DNA of 64,000 nucleotides from the NCBI RefSeq assembly GCF_024586455.1, contig NC_065923.1, positions 67,553,076-67,617,075 on the forward strand. Direction: 5' to 3'. The notes beneath the pieces are model-generated. The model searched no databases. It saw only the letters and a program-made list of their open reading frames with translations, and had not been told where the DNA came from. Positions 11,631-22,626 of the stretch are shown piece after piece; position 1 is the stretch's first letter; the number at the start of each line of letters is the position of its first letter. Origin of the DNA: Bactrocera neohumeralis. Taxonomy: Eukaryota > Arthropoda > Insecta > Diptera > Tephritidae. The position numbers and the translations under genes are program-made.

Positions 11631-14330
11631 AAAATAAAAAAAAAATATTTTTAAAGTAATTTTTTTAATTTAAAAACATAAAAAAAATATTTTAAATAAA
11701 ATTTTTGCTTAAAAATATTTTATTTTTGTTTTTTCAAAATAATTTTATTTTGTGTATATTAACTAATTTATTTTATTTTATCTGCGTGCCATTAATTTTG
11801 TTTCATTTTATTTTTATGTATTTGATTTTTTTAAATTTTCTTATGCAACATTTTATTTTATACGTTTTTACTTCAATTTTTATAAATTTAATTAAATTTT
11901 ATTTGCCTTTCGTTATTTTAATTGATTTTTCACAACTTTTTTATATACCATATTTATTATTTTATTTTTTATATATTTATATTATATTTTTTATAGTTAA
12001 ATTTAAATAAAAAATCTTATAATTTTTGCTAACATTTTTTTTTTATATTTTTGTATATGGTATATTTGATTTGTAGTAATTTATCTTTTTATTTTTATTT
12101 TTTTATTTTTTTTATTTTTTATTTTTTACATTTTTATAATATTTTAACCTTTAATATATTATTTGTTTACATTACCTAATTTACTGTTCTCACCACGCTC
12201 TGAACCAAATTAAAATTATTTGGCCATTAATTGCCTCACACGCACTCCAAAAAAATATCGTAGGCTCAAACTAAACGATTTTGTTGTTTTAATTCACCGC
12301 TACACCAGTATAAACTTAAACCGGCCATCTGCCGCCATTTCTCACGCACAAAAATCTGTGCCAAACAGTTATGAATATTAAAAAGGCAAAAAAGGCGTCT
12401 GCGTGCCTACTAAATATTTATGCTGAAAATGCTTAATGAAATCATTGTTTATATTTTATTATTTTCGTATCACGAATTGTTGAGCCATCAGAGCAAAAAC
12501 AAAAAAATAAATTGAAAAAAATTTATCTTCTTTGCTTTGTGTTAAATAAAAAAATATTAATGCTCGCGAGTTCAAGATTTTTAACCCCAAATGTTTGTGG
12601 CATTTATTTTAAAATTTTGCTTTTAATTTGAGAAAAAAATTGTAAAAAATTGCCTATAATCCGTATAATAATTTATATTGAATTTTTTGCGAATCATTTT
12701 ATACGCTTTTGTTGTTTATGCTATTGTAACTATTAAAGCCGCTTTTGTTGTGCATCCATTCTGCAGCTTACAGGCGCTGACTATGAAAGACTTTTTGTGT
12801 TTATCAAATAAAAAATATGAAAACACAAAAGAATAAGATAATGAAAAAAAATATTTTTGTTTTCTTATTTCGCATCATACTTCTTCTATTTTTCTAACAT
12901 TTTCTGTTATGCTCTTCGTCATTCTTAGCTGACCCTGTCGGGCCTCTGCTATAGTCATTAAATCTATTAGACGCGTATGAGCTGTGCGTTTCTTTTATTT
13001 TTTGTTTTTTGCTTCTTCGTCGTGTACGCATAAATGACATAAGCGTTACGAAAATGTCAATAAAATATGACTGACAGACGCATGGACATGCCAATTCTTG
13101 GATGGCTGCTCTTTTTTGACAGCACTCAAATTAAAGTTTTATGAGCCATTGTTGTTGTGCAAGTTTATTTAAAGCCATGACGGCGTACCTTTGATGGTCG
13201 TTTTTGCTTTTTTCATTACTCTTTACATATTCATTTTCTTAGTTTCTTTTGCACATCAGCATGGCAATAAATCTAAATAATTGTTTTTTTACAGATCATG
13301 AACATTACAGCGTTGACAGTTAGGCAATTTATGGGATAATCTTTCTGATCTCGCAGCAAAAAAATAGTAAAGCACTTTAAGATATATGTACATATGTACA
13401 TCAGTCTTAAGGTTATGTAGCAGTGGCAGTGAGATGATTTTTTCGTCTAAATTGTTAACAGTTGGCCGAAATGTTAGTAATTGTTCCATAAACGTTTTTT
13501 TCTGAAGCTTTAATTGTCCTTTGTGAAACTTACAAATGCAGTAACAGAAAAGGTGAGAGCGAGTAAGGAATTGCTCTGTGAGAAACTCAAAAATGCAGTA
13601 ACAGGAAAGAAAGAGAGAGAAAGAGAACTATCTATGTATGTCGATATTATTTCATATAAGGTTGGAACTGTTCTCAAGTACCATCCTTAATTTATCATTG
13701 TTTGTATATATTTGTAAGATCCTTGCTATGTGTTGGAGAAAACGGAGGTAAGCCTGATGAAATCTGCATTAAAATTAAAAGTTTAACATAGAATCGATCT
13801 TCTACAATACATACATACTTGTATATATTTATTTCTGGTAGACTAGACGCCTTATGATCTATTTTGTAAATAAAAAGACTATACTGTACTAAATTTATAC
13901 ATGAAAAAATCGAAATCTCAATGGAATTCGAATGTAAAGTAATTTCGATGTTCGACTGAAGCCCTACATCTATATGTCTGGAGATTAAACTTCACCAATT
14001 TTTTTGCTTGACAAAGTTGACTTGAAACTATTTCAGAAGTACTTTTGGTTGTCTGTGTCTTCAGATGTCTGTATTTTCAGATTTCCAGGATATTTTAAAC
14101 TATAGAATGCGTATTTCTTTAAACTTTTTGGCTTGATCAGTGTTATTCGAATCGAATGGTCTCTAAACGAGATTCTCCAGTTTTTATAGCCTGAATAGGG
14201 TATATTACCTTTGCCACGAAATTTGCGAGATCCATAAATATGTGGTATATACATTGTGACGTTGAAGACTGCCTCGTTCTGAACGACCTTTGAGCTCTTC
14301 AACTGATGAAAATATTAAAAAAGTGAACGA
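11631..14330. other. AT-rich DNA without recognisable gene
   Basis: 11631-12180 continues the extreme A/T composition. 12180-14330 is ordinary AT-rich sequence. A GA-rich tract (AAAGAGAGAGAAAG) lies near 13607-13626. Small minus-strand frames at 12894-13094 and 13289-13489 show no known domain. Confidence 0.5.
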
Positions 14331-14722
14331 AAATCATCAGGCACTCAGTTGTTAGATATTTGGCAAGGAAGCTCGACGTCTCTCGCGTCTCCGTCAGAAT
14401 AATTTTGGTGGATATTTTGGATATGAAACGCATTCTTGCCCAACTCGTCCCGATAAAGATATTTTTTTTTAAAAGAGTACGATTGTGAGCGAATTTAAAA
14501 ACAAAAACGCAATGAATACTGTCAATCAATAACCGTATTCATCAGATTTGGCTTCGTGTAATCTTTTTTTTTCCCCACAAACTGAAATTGCCGCTCTGTG
14601 GAACCCGTTTACAGTTCATCGAAGAGATAGAACCAAATTCGCTGAAGGAGCTGAAGGCCATCCAAAAAAGTGCTTATGAAAGTTGTCCCTCAGTTGTTGA
14701 GATAACAATTCGAAATTTTCCA
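14331..14722 (+). mobile_element. Mariner (D,D34D-type) transposon relic with internal deletion
   Basis: The plus strand reads ARKLDVSRVSV (end of the helix-turn-helix region), ILVDILDMKRILAQLVPIK (linker typical of mariner transposases), then jumps to LPLCGTRLQFIEEIEPNSLK and ELKAIQKSAYESC (C-terminal region). The whole catalytic core between linker and C-terminus is gone, apart from scraps such as SDLASCN near 14540. Frames shift several times. It is a non-functional relic, probably of the mauritiana/irritans-like branch. Confidence 0.78.
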
Positions 14723-16897
14723 CTCGTCCTTTTCTCTCCTAGAAATTTCTTACTCGTTGTAACTGCCGGTATTCTTATTATGTTATTATGTTATTCTTAT
14801 TCCTAAATTCTTCAAAACAGCTTTCAGTAGAATTCAAGTCAGAAAAAATACTATAGTTTCTTAAAGATTAAAGTGACTGTAATTAATAAATCCAGTCTTG
14901 TAATTTCAACCCTGTCCGGTTATTTTTGCCGCATTTGCAATATCAGTATCAACTTTAAATTTAAGCATAAAAAGCTCACAGGTTTTTTTGACAGCTGCTG
15001 CATCTCAGTCAGCTGATTATGACATGCCATTTTAAAGCAAACGCGTTTTTTTTATTTACAAGTCTATTATATAGAATTTTGTTATAGCTATTTAAAGTAA
15101 ACTCATCTCAAAATTAAGTCATATCAAATAAAATTTCCTATCTAATTAAACGCACAATTTAGTGACTACGTACAAGTGTCAAAATAGCAGTGTGACATGT
15201 GACATGCGCCTAAAAAAACTCAAATGACAATTTACGAAAGTGATTGGTGGTAAAACGAACAGCGGAAAAAGTGGGCATATAATTAACCAAAAATATATTA
15301 AATAGAGTTGAAAAAATTTGCCGAAAAATACTAACTACCAAAAGTATTGCTTGCGACAAACTGTCAGTTAAACGCTGTTAGTCACACCAAGTCAATCAAA
15401 ACCAGCTTAACAAGCCATAAACTACACGCAGAATTGAAATACTAACTTAAATGAATGAGTGAATCATTAGCTGAATGAAATACCCACACTACCTGTAGTA
15501 TATAATATTACCAGTTACTGCTGTACTCCCAAACTACGCCTGCATCCGCCAGCTGTCAGCGCGCCAAACACACGCGCACTCATTCCACACGCCGCTTCAT
15601 GTGCGACAACTCGTAAACTGTCATTTGCGCGCTGTCAAACTACCAACCAACCGAAATGTAAATAAAAAGCAATACAACCCACCGAATTGAGGCGACCAAC
15701 TGTTTAACTGGTTACCTTTGTTGTTACCACCTTTTTCGGTCATAACACCCAACTATTCACCACAAAATACGAGTACACACTTGTACGACAAGAGACTTTG
15801 GCTTGACAACTTCTTACGCCGCAATGTCTGACTCTTTTTTGCGTATTAACCCCAAATTTATGTCACTTGTAATATGAAACTCGTTGAGTGATTTGCGCAG
15901 CGTCAAGTTAAGGTTTAATTAAAATGTTTTAGACATTTAAGGCATATCAGGTTTTTAGTGTTTGTCTTTTATTACTTATGATTGTATGACAAAAAGTATC
16001 ATTAATTTAAGTAAGTGTTGAGCTGTAGTATAGGTGATGTAAAGCATGACAGGGTTTCTTTATATCTATAGCCTTTAATATATACGTGGTAGTACCTACG
16101 GAGCATATAAGCTTCCATAACTATGTTCAATTATATATTAAGGGTCGTAAAGAGAAAGCCGGAGTCCGAGGATCATATAAGCACATTTCAGTGAATTGTT
16201 CCAGAAAACATATACAAAAAATTGCTGCAGAGTACTGGGCCCCCCTGAGAACTTCGAGACCGGGAAACATTTTGCACAATGTCTCTCTCGTTCACTATTT
16301 GTATGTAGCCAGTTTAACATGATGAATTATAGACAAATATTACTACAAAATCTTCTTAAAAATCTTAAAGATTCTTAAATATAAAAATAGGTTGCGCTGA
16401 AAATATGACTATTCTTTAGGAAGTACCTCTAAATGTTCTGTAAAACTTCTGTGTTCTTAGCTCTTGTCTAGCTTTAAATATGGATCTGTTTCATTTACGT
16501 GTAGGGCACTTTAGAGATCTGTTTCATTTACAACGCTCTGAGAATGAGTATTGGTCAGAAAAACGATTTTTTCAGTGAATTTCGCTTTGAAGAGCATTTT
16601 ATTTAATAAATGAATAAAAATAATGTACTTTTCCTGATTTCAATGTACTTTAAGAATGAGTGATTCATTAAAAAACGGATTCCCTTGATCCCGTAGCGGA
16701 TTTCTTGGTGGAACTCCAAAAACAAAAGATGTCTGTTAATGAGGAAAACTTCTCTGCTTCAAATTATGTAAAATCCAAAAACCAAAAGAAATTACTATGA
16801 AAATAGACGAATAAAAGTAACGATCGAAAAGCTGATATTTGACAAAATACATACATATGTAATTGCTTTTTGTAAAAAATGTACACTTCACTGTGAC
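14723..16897. other. Unassigned DNA with a short CpG-rich patch
   Basis: Most of the stretch is AT-rich and featureless. 15510-15660 is richer in C and G (AGCGCGCCAAACACACGCGC and similar) and holds several CTGTCA/TGTCAAA words. This might be a regulatory patch, but nothing proves it. No coding exon was recognised. Confidence 0.45.
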
Positions 16898-17549
16898 TTA
16901 AGGGGTTACATGGGTTTTCTCGGTTAAAAAAATATTTTTCTCATATTAAAAATGAAATATTTTATTAAAATTTTTTATTGTTACAAACATGCACTTTTAA
17001 TCAAGAAATTATGAAATTTTTGGAAAAAAATATTTTAAACTCGGCCATTGCGACGCCATTTCCGAAGACCCCTCGGAAAAAAGATGAGACCGGGATGGCA
17101 GGATAACTTCTTACAAGATCAGCTAAGCTGAAAAAATACGTTAATTAGTTAAAACCTTAACTTAGAACTTGGACGAAGGAAAAAAACTGAAAATTGAATT
17201 TTGGCCGCCATTTTTACAAAAAAGGAAAAATTCCGCATGACATGTTTTTTTTTCAAATAGCTGTAATCAAAAAAATTTTTTCGTCTATGTCTTTAAGAAT
17301 TGCATCATAAAGACCTGTGTAAAATTTCATGAAGATTGGTTGAGTAGTTCTCGAAAAATCTTGCCAGCCGACTTCAAAAACATTGTTTCGAAAAAAAATA
17401 TTTTAAAGACGGCACAATTAGACCAGCTAGCTTCGAGCGCAAAAGTTCCCAAGGCTGTATCTCCAAAACTATTAACGGACCAACTTGAAAATTTAGGACA
17501 ATGTTCTAGAGGTATTTTTTGAAACCCGTAAACCGCTGCAACCCCTTAA
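16898..17549. mobile_element. TTAA-flanked non-autonomous DNA element (MITE-like)
   Basis: The 644-base segment 16902-17545 starts GGGGTTACATGGGTTTT and ends with the imperfect inverse AAACCGCTGCAACCCC. It is bounded on both sides by TTAA (16898-16901 and 17546-17549), the target duplication used by piggyBac-type transposases. Inside are no transposase motifs, only widely dispersed insect-repeat text such as AAATTTCATGAAGATTGG. I infer a non-autonomous element mobilised in trans. The inverted repeats are short and imperfect, so chance TTAA flanks remain possible. Confidence 0.55.
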
Positions 17550-18028
17550 AAATAAAAATTATTATCATATATTTGTTTCTTTCTATTACTACTTCAGAAA
17601 TATGTACATTTAAGTGGATCGTGTGATCGTATGAAAATTTTAAGTCGATCGATTCAGCTCTTTCGGCGAAATTTTCCTCACGGTCTCTAAAAATAACGTT
17701 TGGAGAAAGACACTTTTGAAATTTTGACAGCCGATTACACTTAGTTAAAAAAGTTTTCAAAATATCGAAATCTATTTTGTGTGCGACAAGTGAATTTAAC
17801 CTCTTAAACACCAAAGTTCCAAAGAGAGTATTATAGTTTTGTTCACATAACGGTTGTTTGTAAGTCCTAAAACTAAAAGAGTCGGATTAGGGTTATATAT
17901 CAAATTATCGAAATCCTGATGTCTTTTTCCGTTCGTCCGTATGCAAGCTGTAACTTGAAAAAAAAATCATTGTTTTCTTTCAGGTCAAGTTCGAATTTAA
18001 CCTCTTAAATTTATTTAAGCCATAATTT

Positions 18029-18426
18029 GTTTATATTTTTTTAAACTTATTTTTTCGACATTTTATTTTATTTCATTCAGTTACTGAACCTATTTTTCCT
18101 ATTAATTTATTGTTGGTTTTTTTGTTTGCCAAGGAACGGAAGTTGCCACAACCTGACAGATGTGTGACAATAACACACTTCTGCATACATACAGACATAA
18201 ATAAACACAAAATTGTGTTGTCAGTTTTGGCAAGCTTACATGCAATCATACAAACATACATACATACATAGATTTAGTTGGGCGTGCGCTCTTACTTGTT
18301 TTATATTTTTTTATTTAAACTTGTTTTTTGACAGATTTTATTTCATTCAGTTACTGAACCTATTTTTTCTATCAATTTTTAGCCGAAATGGGCGTACATA
18401 AATAAACACAAAATTGTGTTGTCGGA
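18029..18426. repeat. Imperfect direct duplication
   Basis: Two modules recur in the same order. TTTATTTCATTCAGTTACTG followed by AACCTATTTTT is at about 18064-18100 and 18337-18370. ACATAAATAAACACAAAATT followed by GTGTTGTC is at about 18194-18221 and 18396-18423. The spacing differs between modules, so this is a tandem duplication followed by small deletions. Confidence 0.75.
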
Positions 18427-19370
18427 CACCGTGTGTGCGGTTTAATTTCGAGCATTATTGGATTTTTTATTTAGTTATGTTTTCTTATTATTGCTGTTGT
18501 GCTGGCAAGTAAAAGTTCTCACATAACAACTAAGAAAATACAAATGCTAGTAAACACACACAAGCACAATTTTTAATTGCCGCCGGTTTTTCGTAATATT
18601 TAACCATTTTTTGTATGCAAATTTGGCTTCTTCACCGTTCAGTAAGTCACATGTGGGATTTAGTTTTTTTTGTATTTTATTTGGTTTTATTTTTTTCTTT
18701 ACTCACTGCCCACACTCGAGTTATTAGCGTAAATTGTTGTTATTAATTTGCATGATTTGTCGCACACGCACACATGCATCTACAAATCTGTGTGCAGCAT
18801 TTGCCACTCGAATATTCCACGCACTTCACAATGCTCATTCAATTCGTTTACTGGCACTCATTTGCCCATTCATCTCACATGCGTTCATTCATTCACTAAT
18901 TCATAGTCGCGTATTTCGCTTTTGCAACGGAAGTGAATTTGATTTATTAGCGCTGAGCTGAACAGTCGAGCCATCGACATCGTCATAGTTGGAAGTAAGT
19001 GTGTGTGTGTGTTAAACTGCATGCGCTGGTGGGCTTTGTGGTCCACTTACGCTCACTAGTACTCGGAAAACGTTATGTAGGTAAATTGTAGAGAAATTTG
19101 TAGGTCATGCCCTGCAGGAAATTGGGTGCGTATTATTATCAATAATCTATCTTCTCGACTATCTCGTTGAAGTAATCGCCTTTATAAGTTATGAAACAAT
19201 AATGACCATACTCTCTCTCACTCCTGTTTAGCACAGCGAAGGAGATTTGTATTTTCTTGTAGCGCGGTTTATTTTTAAGCTTTCTCTGGTTTGATTTTTG
19301 AATTTTATTAACACAATTTTTTCAAAATAATAATTTCAGGTTGGTAAGTGCTCATTTTTCCGACTTTTAG
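18427..19370. other. Unassigned DNA; possible splice-donor-like word only
   Basis: The stretch includes a CA-rich, CpG-containing segment at 18740-18990, followed by GGAAGTAAGTG near 18990, which resembles a 5' splice site. Without a promoter or a recognised frame, I do not call an exon. A short GT microsatellite follows at about 19000-19010. Confidence 0.4.
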
Positions 19371-20400
19371 TTGGCAACCCTGATTTAATATTTCCAAAGC
19401 GACAACTCTGCTCTTCAACTTTTTCTGGCACACAATTTTCCCTCATTTATATATTGGTTTGAAGCTTAATTTTTGTTATTCCAAAGTGTGTTCTGAAATG
19501 GTCTATATTCTATGATTTCTTTAATTTTATTTATAAATAAATTTTTATTTTTAAATAAGTGGCAACATTTTCAGAAGTATGTAAATTTTTTTTTCTGTAC
19601 TCAATAAAGTCATGATAAATTAGCGCAACAACAATAAGGTAGCTTTGAAGCCTATAGCAAGCCTATTTAACTGACATTAGTAAGTGGCAACCCTAATTTA
19701 ATATTACAAAAGCGTCAACTCTTTCTTATAACTTTTTCGGCAGACTATTTTTTCACATTTTTACCTTGTTTTGAAACTAAATTTTTGTTGTTTGAAAATG
19801 TGGCAACACTGGTTAATGCATTTTATTTTTTCAGCGTTCTGAAATAGGCTTCCATGATGTCGTAATTTTCATATAGCATATGTACTTTAGTTAATGTGGC
19901 CATAAATTTTAATTTTTGAATTTTAAATAGCTGGCAACATTTTCAAAAGTAGTGAAATTTAACTTTTCTGTTCATCCTAAAATTTAGCAAAATCAATACG
20001 CTATTGACAAGTCAAATATGTTAAATATTTGGTAGATGGCAACCCTAATTTAATACTTTTAAAGCGGAAATTATGCTCCAAACCTTTTTCAGCATACAAA
20101 TTTTACCGCATGTGTACCTTATTTTGGGATTAAATTTTTTTTTGAAAATGTAGCAACTCTGGCTAATGCATTTTTTATTTAAATGTTCTGAAATAGGCTT
20201 TTAGGATAAATTTTATTTGTTACCAATGCTTTAATTACTTACTGCAATAATTTTTTGGCTTACAGGTGGCAATATTTTTATATTTTTAAAATTAAATTTT
20301 TTTCAATAAAGACGTCCTAAATTTTAGCAAAATAAATAAGTTTGTTTTTAAGGTTTGTTGCTTCAAATTTTTATAAAAAATTTCCACGACCTCAAATTTT
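19371..20400. repeat. Degenerate tandem repeat, unit about 310-355 bp, three copies
   Basis: The opening phrase GGCAACCCTAATTTAATATT (or close variants) begins units near 19373, 19683 and 20037. Each continues with AAAGCG.CAACTCT, an ACTTTTTC.GCA stretch, then TTTTGAAACTAAATTTTTGTT. Later come GTGGCAACACTGG.TAATGCATTTT and TTCTGAAATAGGCTT. Divergence between copies is high, with many indels. No open frame is conserved across units. Confidence 0.75.
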
Positions 20401-21340
20401 TCCTACAGGCCATTTTATTTGGCACTAAATATTCGTGATTTTATCCGAAAATTTGTGTGGCATTGTTTTTGCATTTATATGCTGACTGTTTCCGGTGCAA
20501 AAACAACGCTGGTTGAGTGGTTGTATGCGTGAGCGTCCGACCGTTTCGTGTGCTGTTGACACACATATTACGAAGTGCGAAAAAAAATAATAAAAATATA
20601 CCATATATAAAATAAAATAAAATCCAACTGTGGGCAACTCTTCAATATGTTTTAATAATTTATTTTACGCGATTTTACAATTTTCTAGTTTATATAAAAT
20701 ACATACAAACATACATAAATATAAATAAAATGTCAAAATCTTCCATTTTACTCATTAACAGTAAATATTTATTTGCTTTGTCACACATTTACACACACGC
20801 ATTTGCCTTTGTGTGTGTTTATGCAAATTAGTTCACCATTTGTGGTGTGTAAAGATGACTCATACTTTGTTGTTGTTTTTGTGCGGCATTGTAACATTAG
20901 AAATGTCAGAAATATTTAATGTTTGCTGCGTGGAAATGTTTGAATTTAGGTCAGTGTCAAACGAAAGTGAAGGTGTTTTCAATAAATTTGGACACACACA
21001 TACATAGTACATACATACGAACGCACCTTTGTAATTTGAAGCAGCTGTAAGCTTCGGTGAATTCCTTATTTGTATGTCATTTATGTGTCACTGGTCATTT
21101 AGTAATCTGTTATGCGACAATTAATGTCCATTGTGAGCTTTAATTGCCTTTCATTTGAGCATTGTTGTTGTTTTTTATAGAGTCTATAGTTCAATTCACT
21201 TACAAAAAATATTACTGTCTAATCAAAGTTGACCTAGAATAATTGCTTACTTTTGAGGTAAATAAAGGTCCATCCATTTTTATCCATTTCTCAAGTTTTC
21301 TTCGAAAGAACATTCTTCAGAATTATTTTTTGAAGATAAT
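20401..21340. other. Unassigned AT-rich DNA with microsatellites
   Basis: ACATACAT tracts occur near 20700 and 21000-21020, and ACACACGC-like sequence near 20790. No recognisable coding, repeat boundary or RNA gene. Confidence 0.45.
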
Positions 21341-21344
21341 CTCT

Positions 21345-22015
21345 CTCAAATGTTAGTCGCGGCTATCTCTCAGATGGTCCATCCGTTGAGTCCAATTTCC
21401 GTTTACTCGTACGAGCATTTCGATTGGTAACTGTCGAATGACACACGTGATGTTTTGCTCCAAGGCCTGAATCAAAGCGGTATTGTCGGCATAGACTTTA
21501 GACTTACATATCCCCACAGTCAAAAGTATAACGGTGTCATATCACACAATCTTAATGACCAATCGACCGGCCCAACACGTGAAATTATTTGCTCACCAAA
21601 GTGCTCTCTCAATAAATCCATTGATTGATGCAATGTTTGGGAAGTGGCGCCGTCTTGTTGAAACCAAATGTCGCCGAGATCACGAGCTTCAAATTCAGCC
21701 AGCGCATCGGTTATCATGGCGCGATAACAGTCGCCATTGACGGTTAAGTTCTCACCAGTATCATTTTTGAAGAAATTTGGACTGATGATTCCACCAGCCC
21801 ACAAACCAAACCAAACCGTTGTTTTTTTTCTGAGTGAAATGATAGCTCTTGAATCTCTTCAAGTTGCTCTTCATACCAATTGCGGCAATTTTGCTTGTTT
21901 ACAAACCTACTGAGCCAGAAATGGGCCTCATCACTGAACAAGATTTGGCTCGAAAACGTCGGATCTTCCTTGAACTTTTTAAGCGAAGGGTTGTCGCTTT
22001 TCGATTAGATAGTGT
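21345..22015 (-). mobile_element. Mariner-superfamily D,D41D transposon relic, copy C
   Basis: This is the best-preserved of three copies. The minus strand reads MFSDEAHFWLSRFVNKQNCR (first catalytic Asp in SDEAHF), GGIISPNFFKND, LTVNGDCYRAMITDALAEFE, then DIWFQQDGATSQTLHQSMDL (second Asp) and RLCDMTPLYF. Counting from the second Asp, the residue at the 42nd position, where family members have Asp in TPLD, is Tyr (TAC). The spacing therefore fits D,D41D but the third catalytic residue is lost. There are frameshifts near 21744-21804 and the N-terminal DNA-binding half is missing. A C-terminal scrap (IENWTQRMDHLR-like) is readable near 21360-21400. Confidence 0.85.
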
Positions 22016-22514
22016 AGTCCAGTCATTATAGTAAGTTCACCGCGGAATTCGATATACCCATTTATATGTCTGTAAAAACTTGTATATTGACACCCTAAAG
22101 TTGTCTCAAAACCCTACCAGGGTATACCTTCCGAATTCCGAGATTCTTACCTAATTTAAGCTTAAATGACTGGACTAGTGAATTTTTCCTGTTAGAGGGT
22201 TTTTCTATAATTTTTCAATGGAAAAAAGTGGCAAAAATGTATTCTGGGTTGAAACCCATTCGAAACGGAAGATGTAGTACTAAAAATAAAGGCAGCATAA
22301 TTTAAGGGCGATCGGAGGTCGAAAATAGGAAGGGATTGAATTGGGTGGTAGAATTTTTAAGGATTAGAAACGGTTTTTTTCAATCGGTTCGAAATATTTG
22401 TTCCGAGTCGCTTCATACCCGATCAGCTGTTTTTCGGATGCTGTAAAATAACAAAGCTTACCTTAGAATGAGAACCTAACAGAGCACTGCTTCCTTTTCT
22501 CTTACTCTTCTTAG

Positions 22515-22626
22515 TTTTTACCGTTTTTCGGTCAACGAATGAATTCTGAGAAATCAATTAGATCGCAACTTTTGATCGTTTTTCGGTCAACGAATGAATT
22601 CTGAGACATCAATTAGATCGCTACTA
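22515..22626. repeat. Recent tandem duplication, unit about 60 bp, two copies
   Basis: CGTTTTTCGGTCAACGAATG followed by AATTCTGAGA.ATCAATTAGATCGC occurs at about 22521-22568 and again at about 22578-22625. The copies differ at about one base, so the duplication is much younger than neighbouring degenerate repeats. Confidence 0.88.

Noticed and set aside
18740..18992. Untranslated first exon ending in a GGAA|GTAAGTG donor
   Set aside because: Donor-like word only. No promoter motif, no supporting frame, and such words are expected several times in 64 kb.
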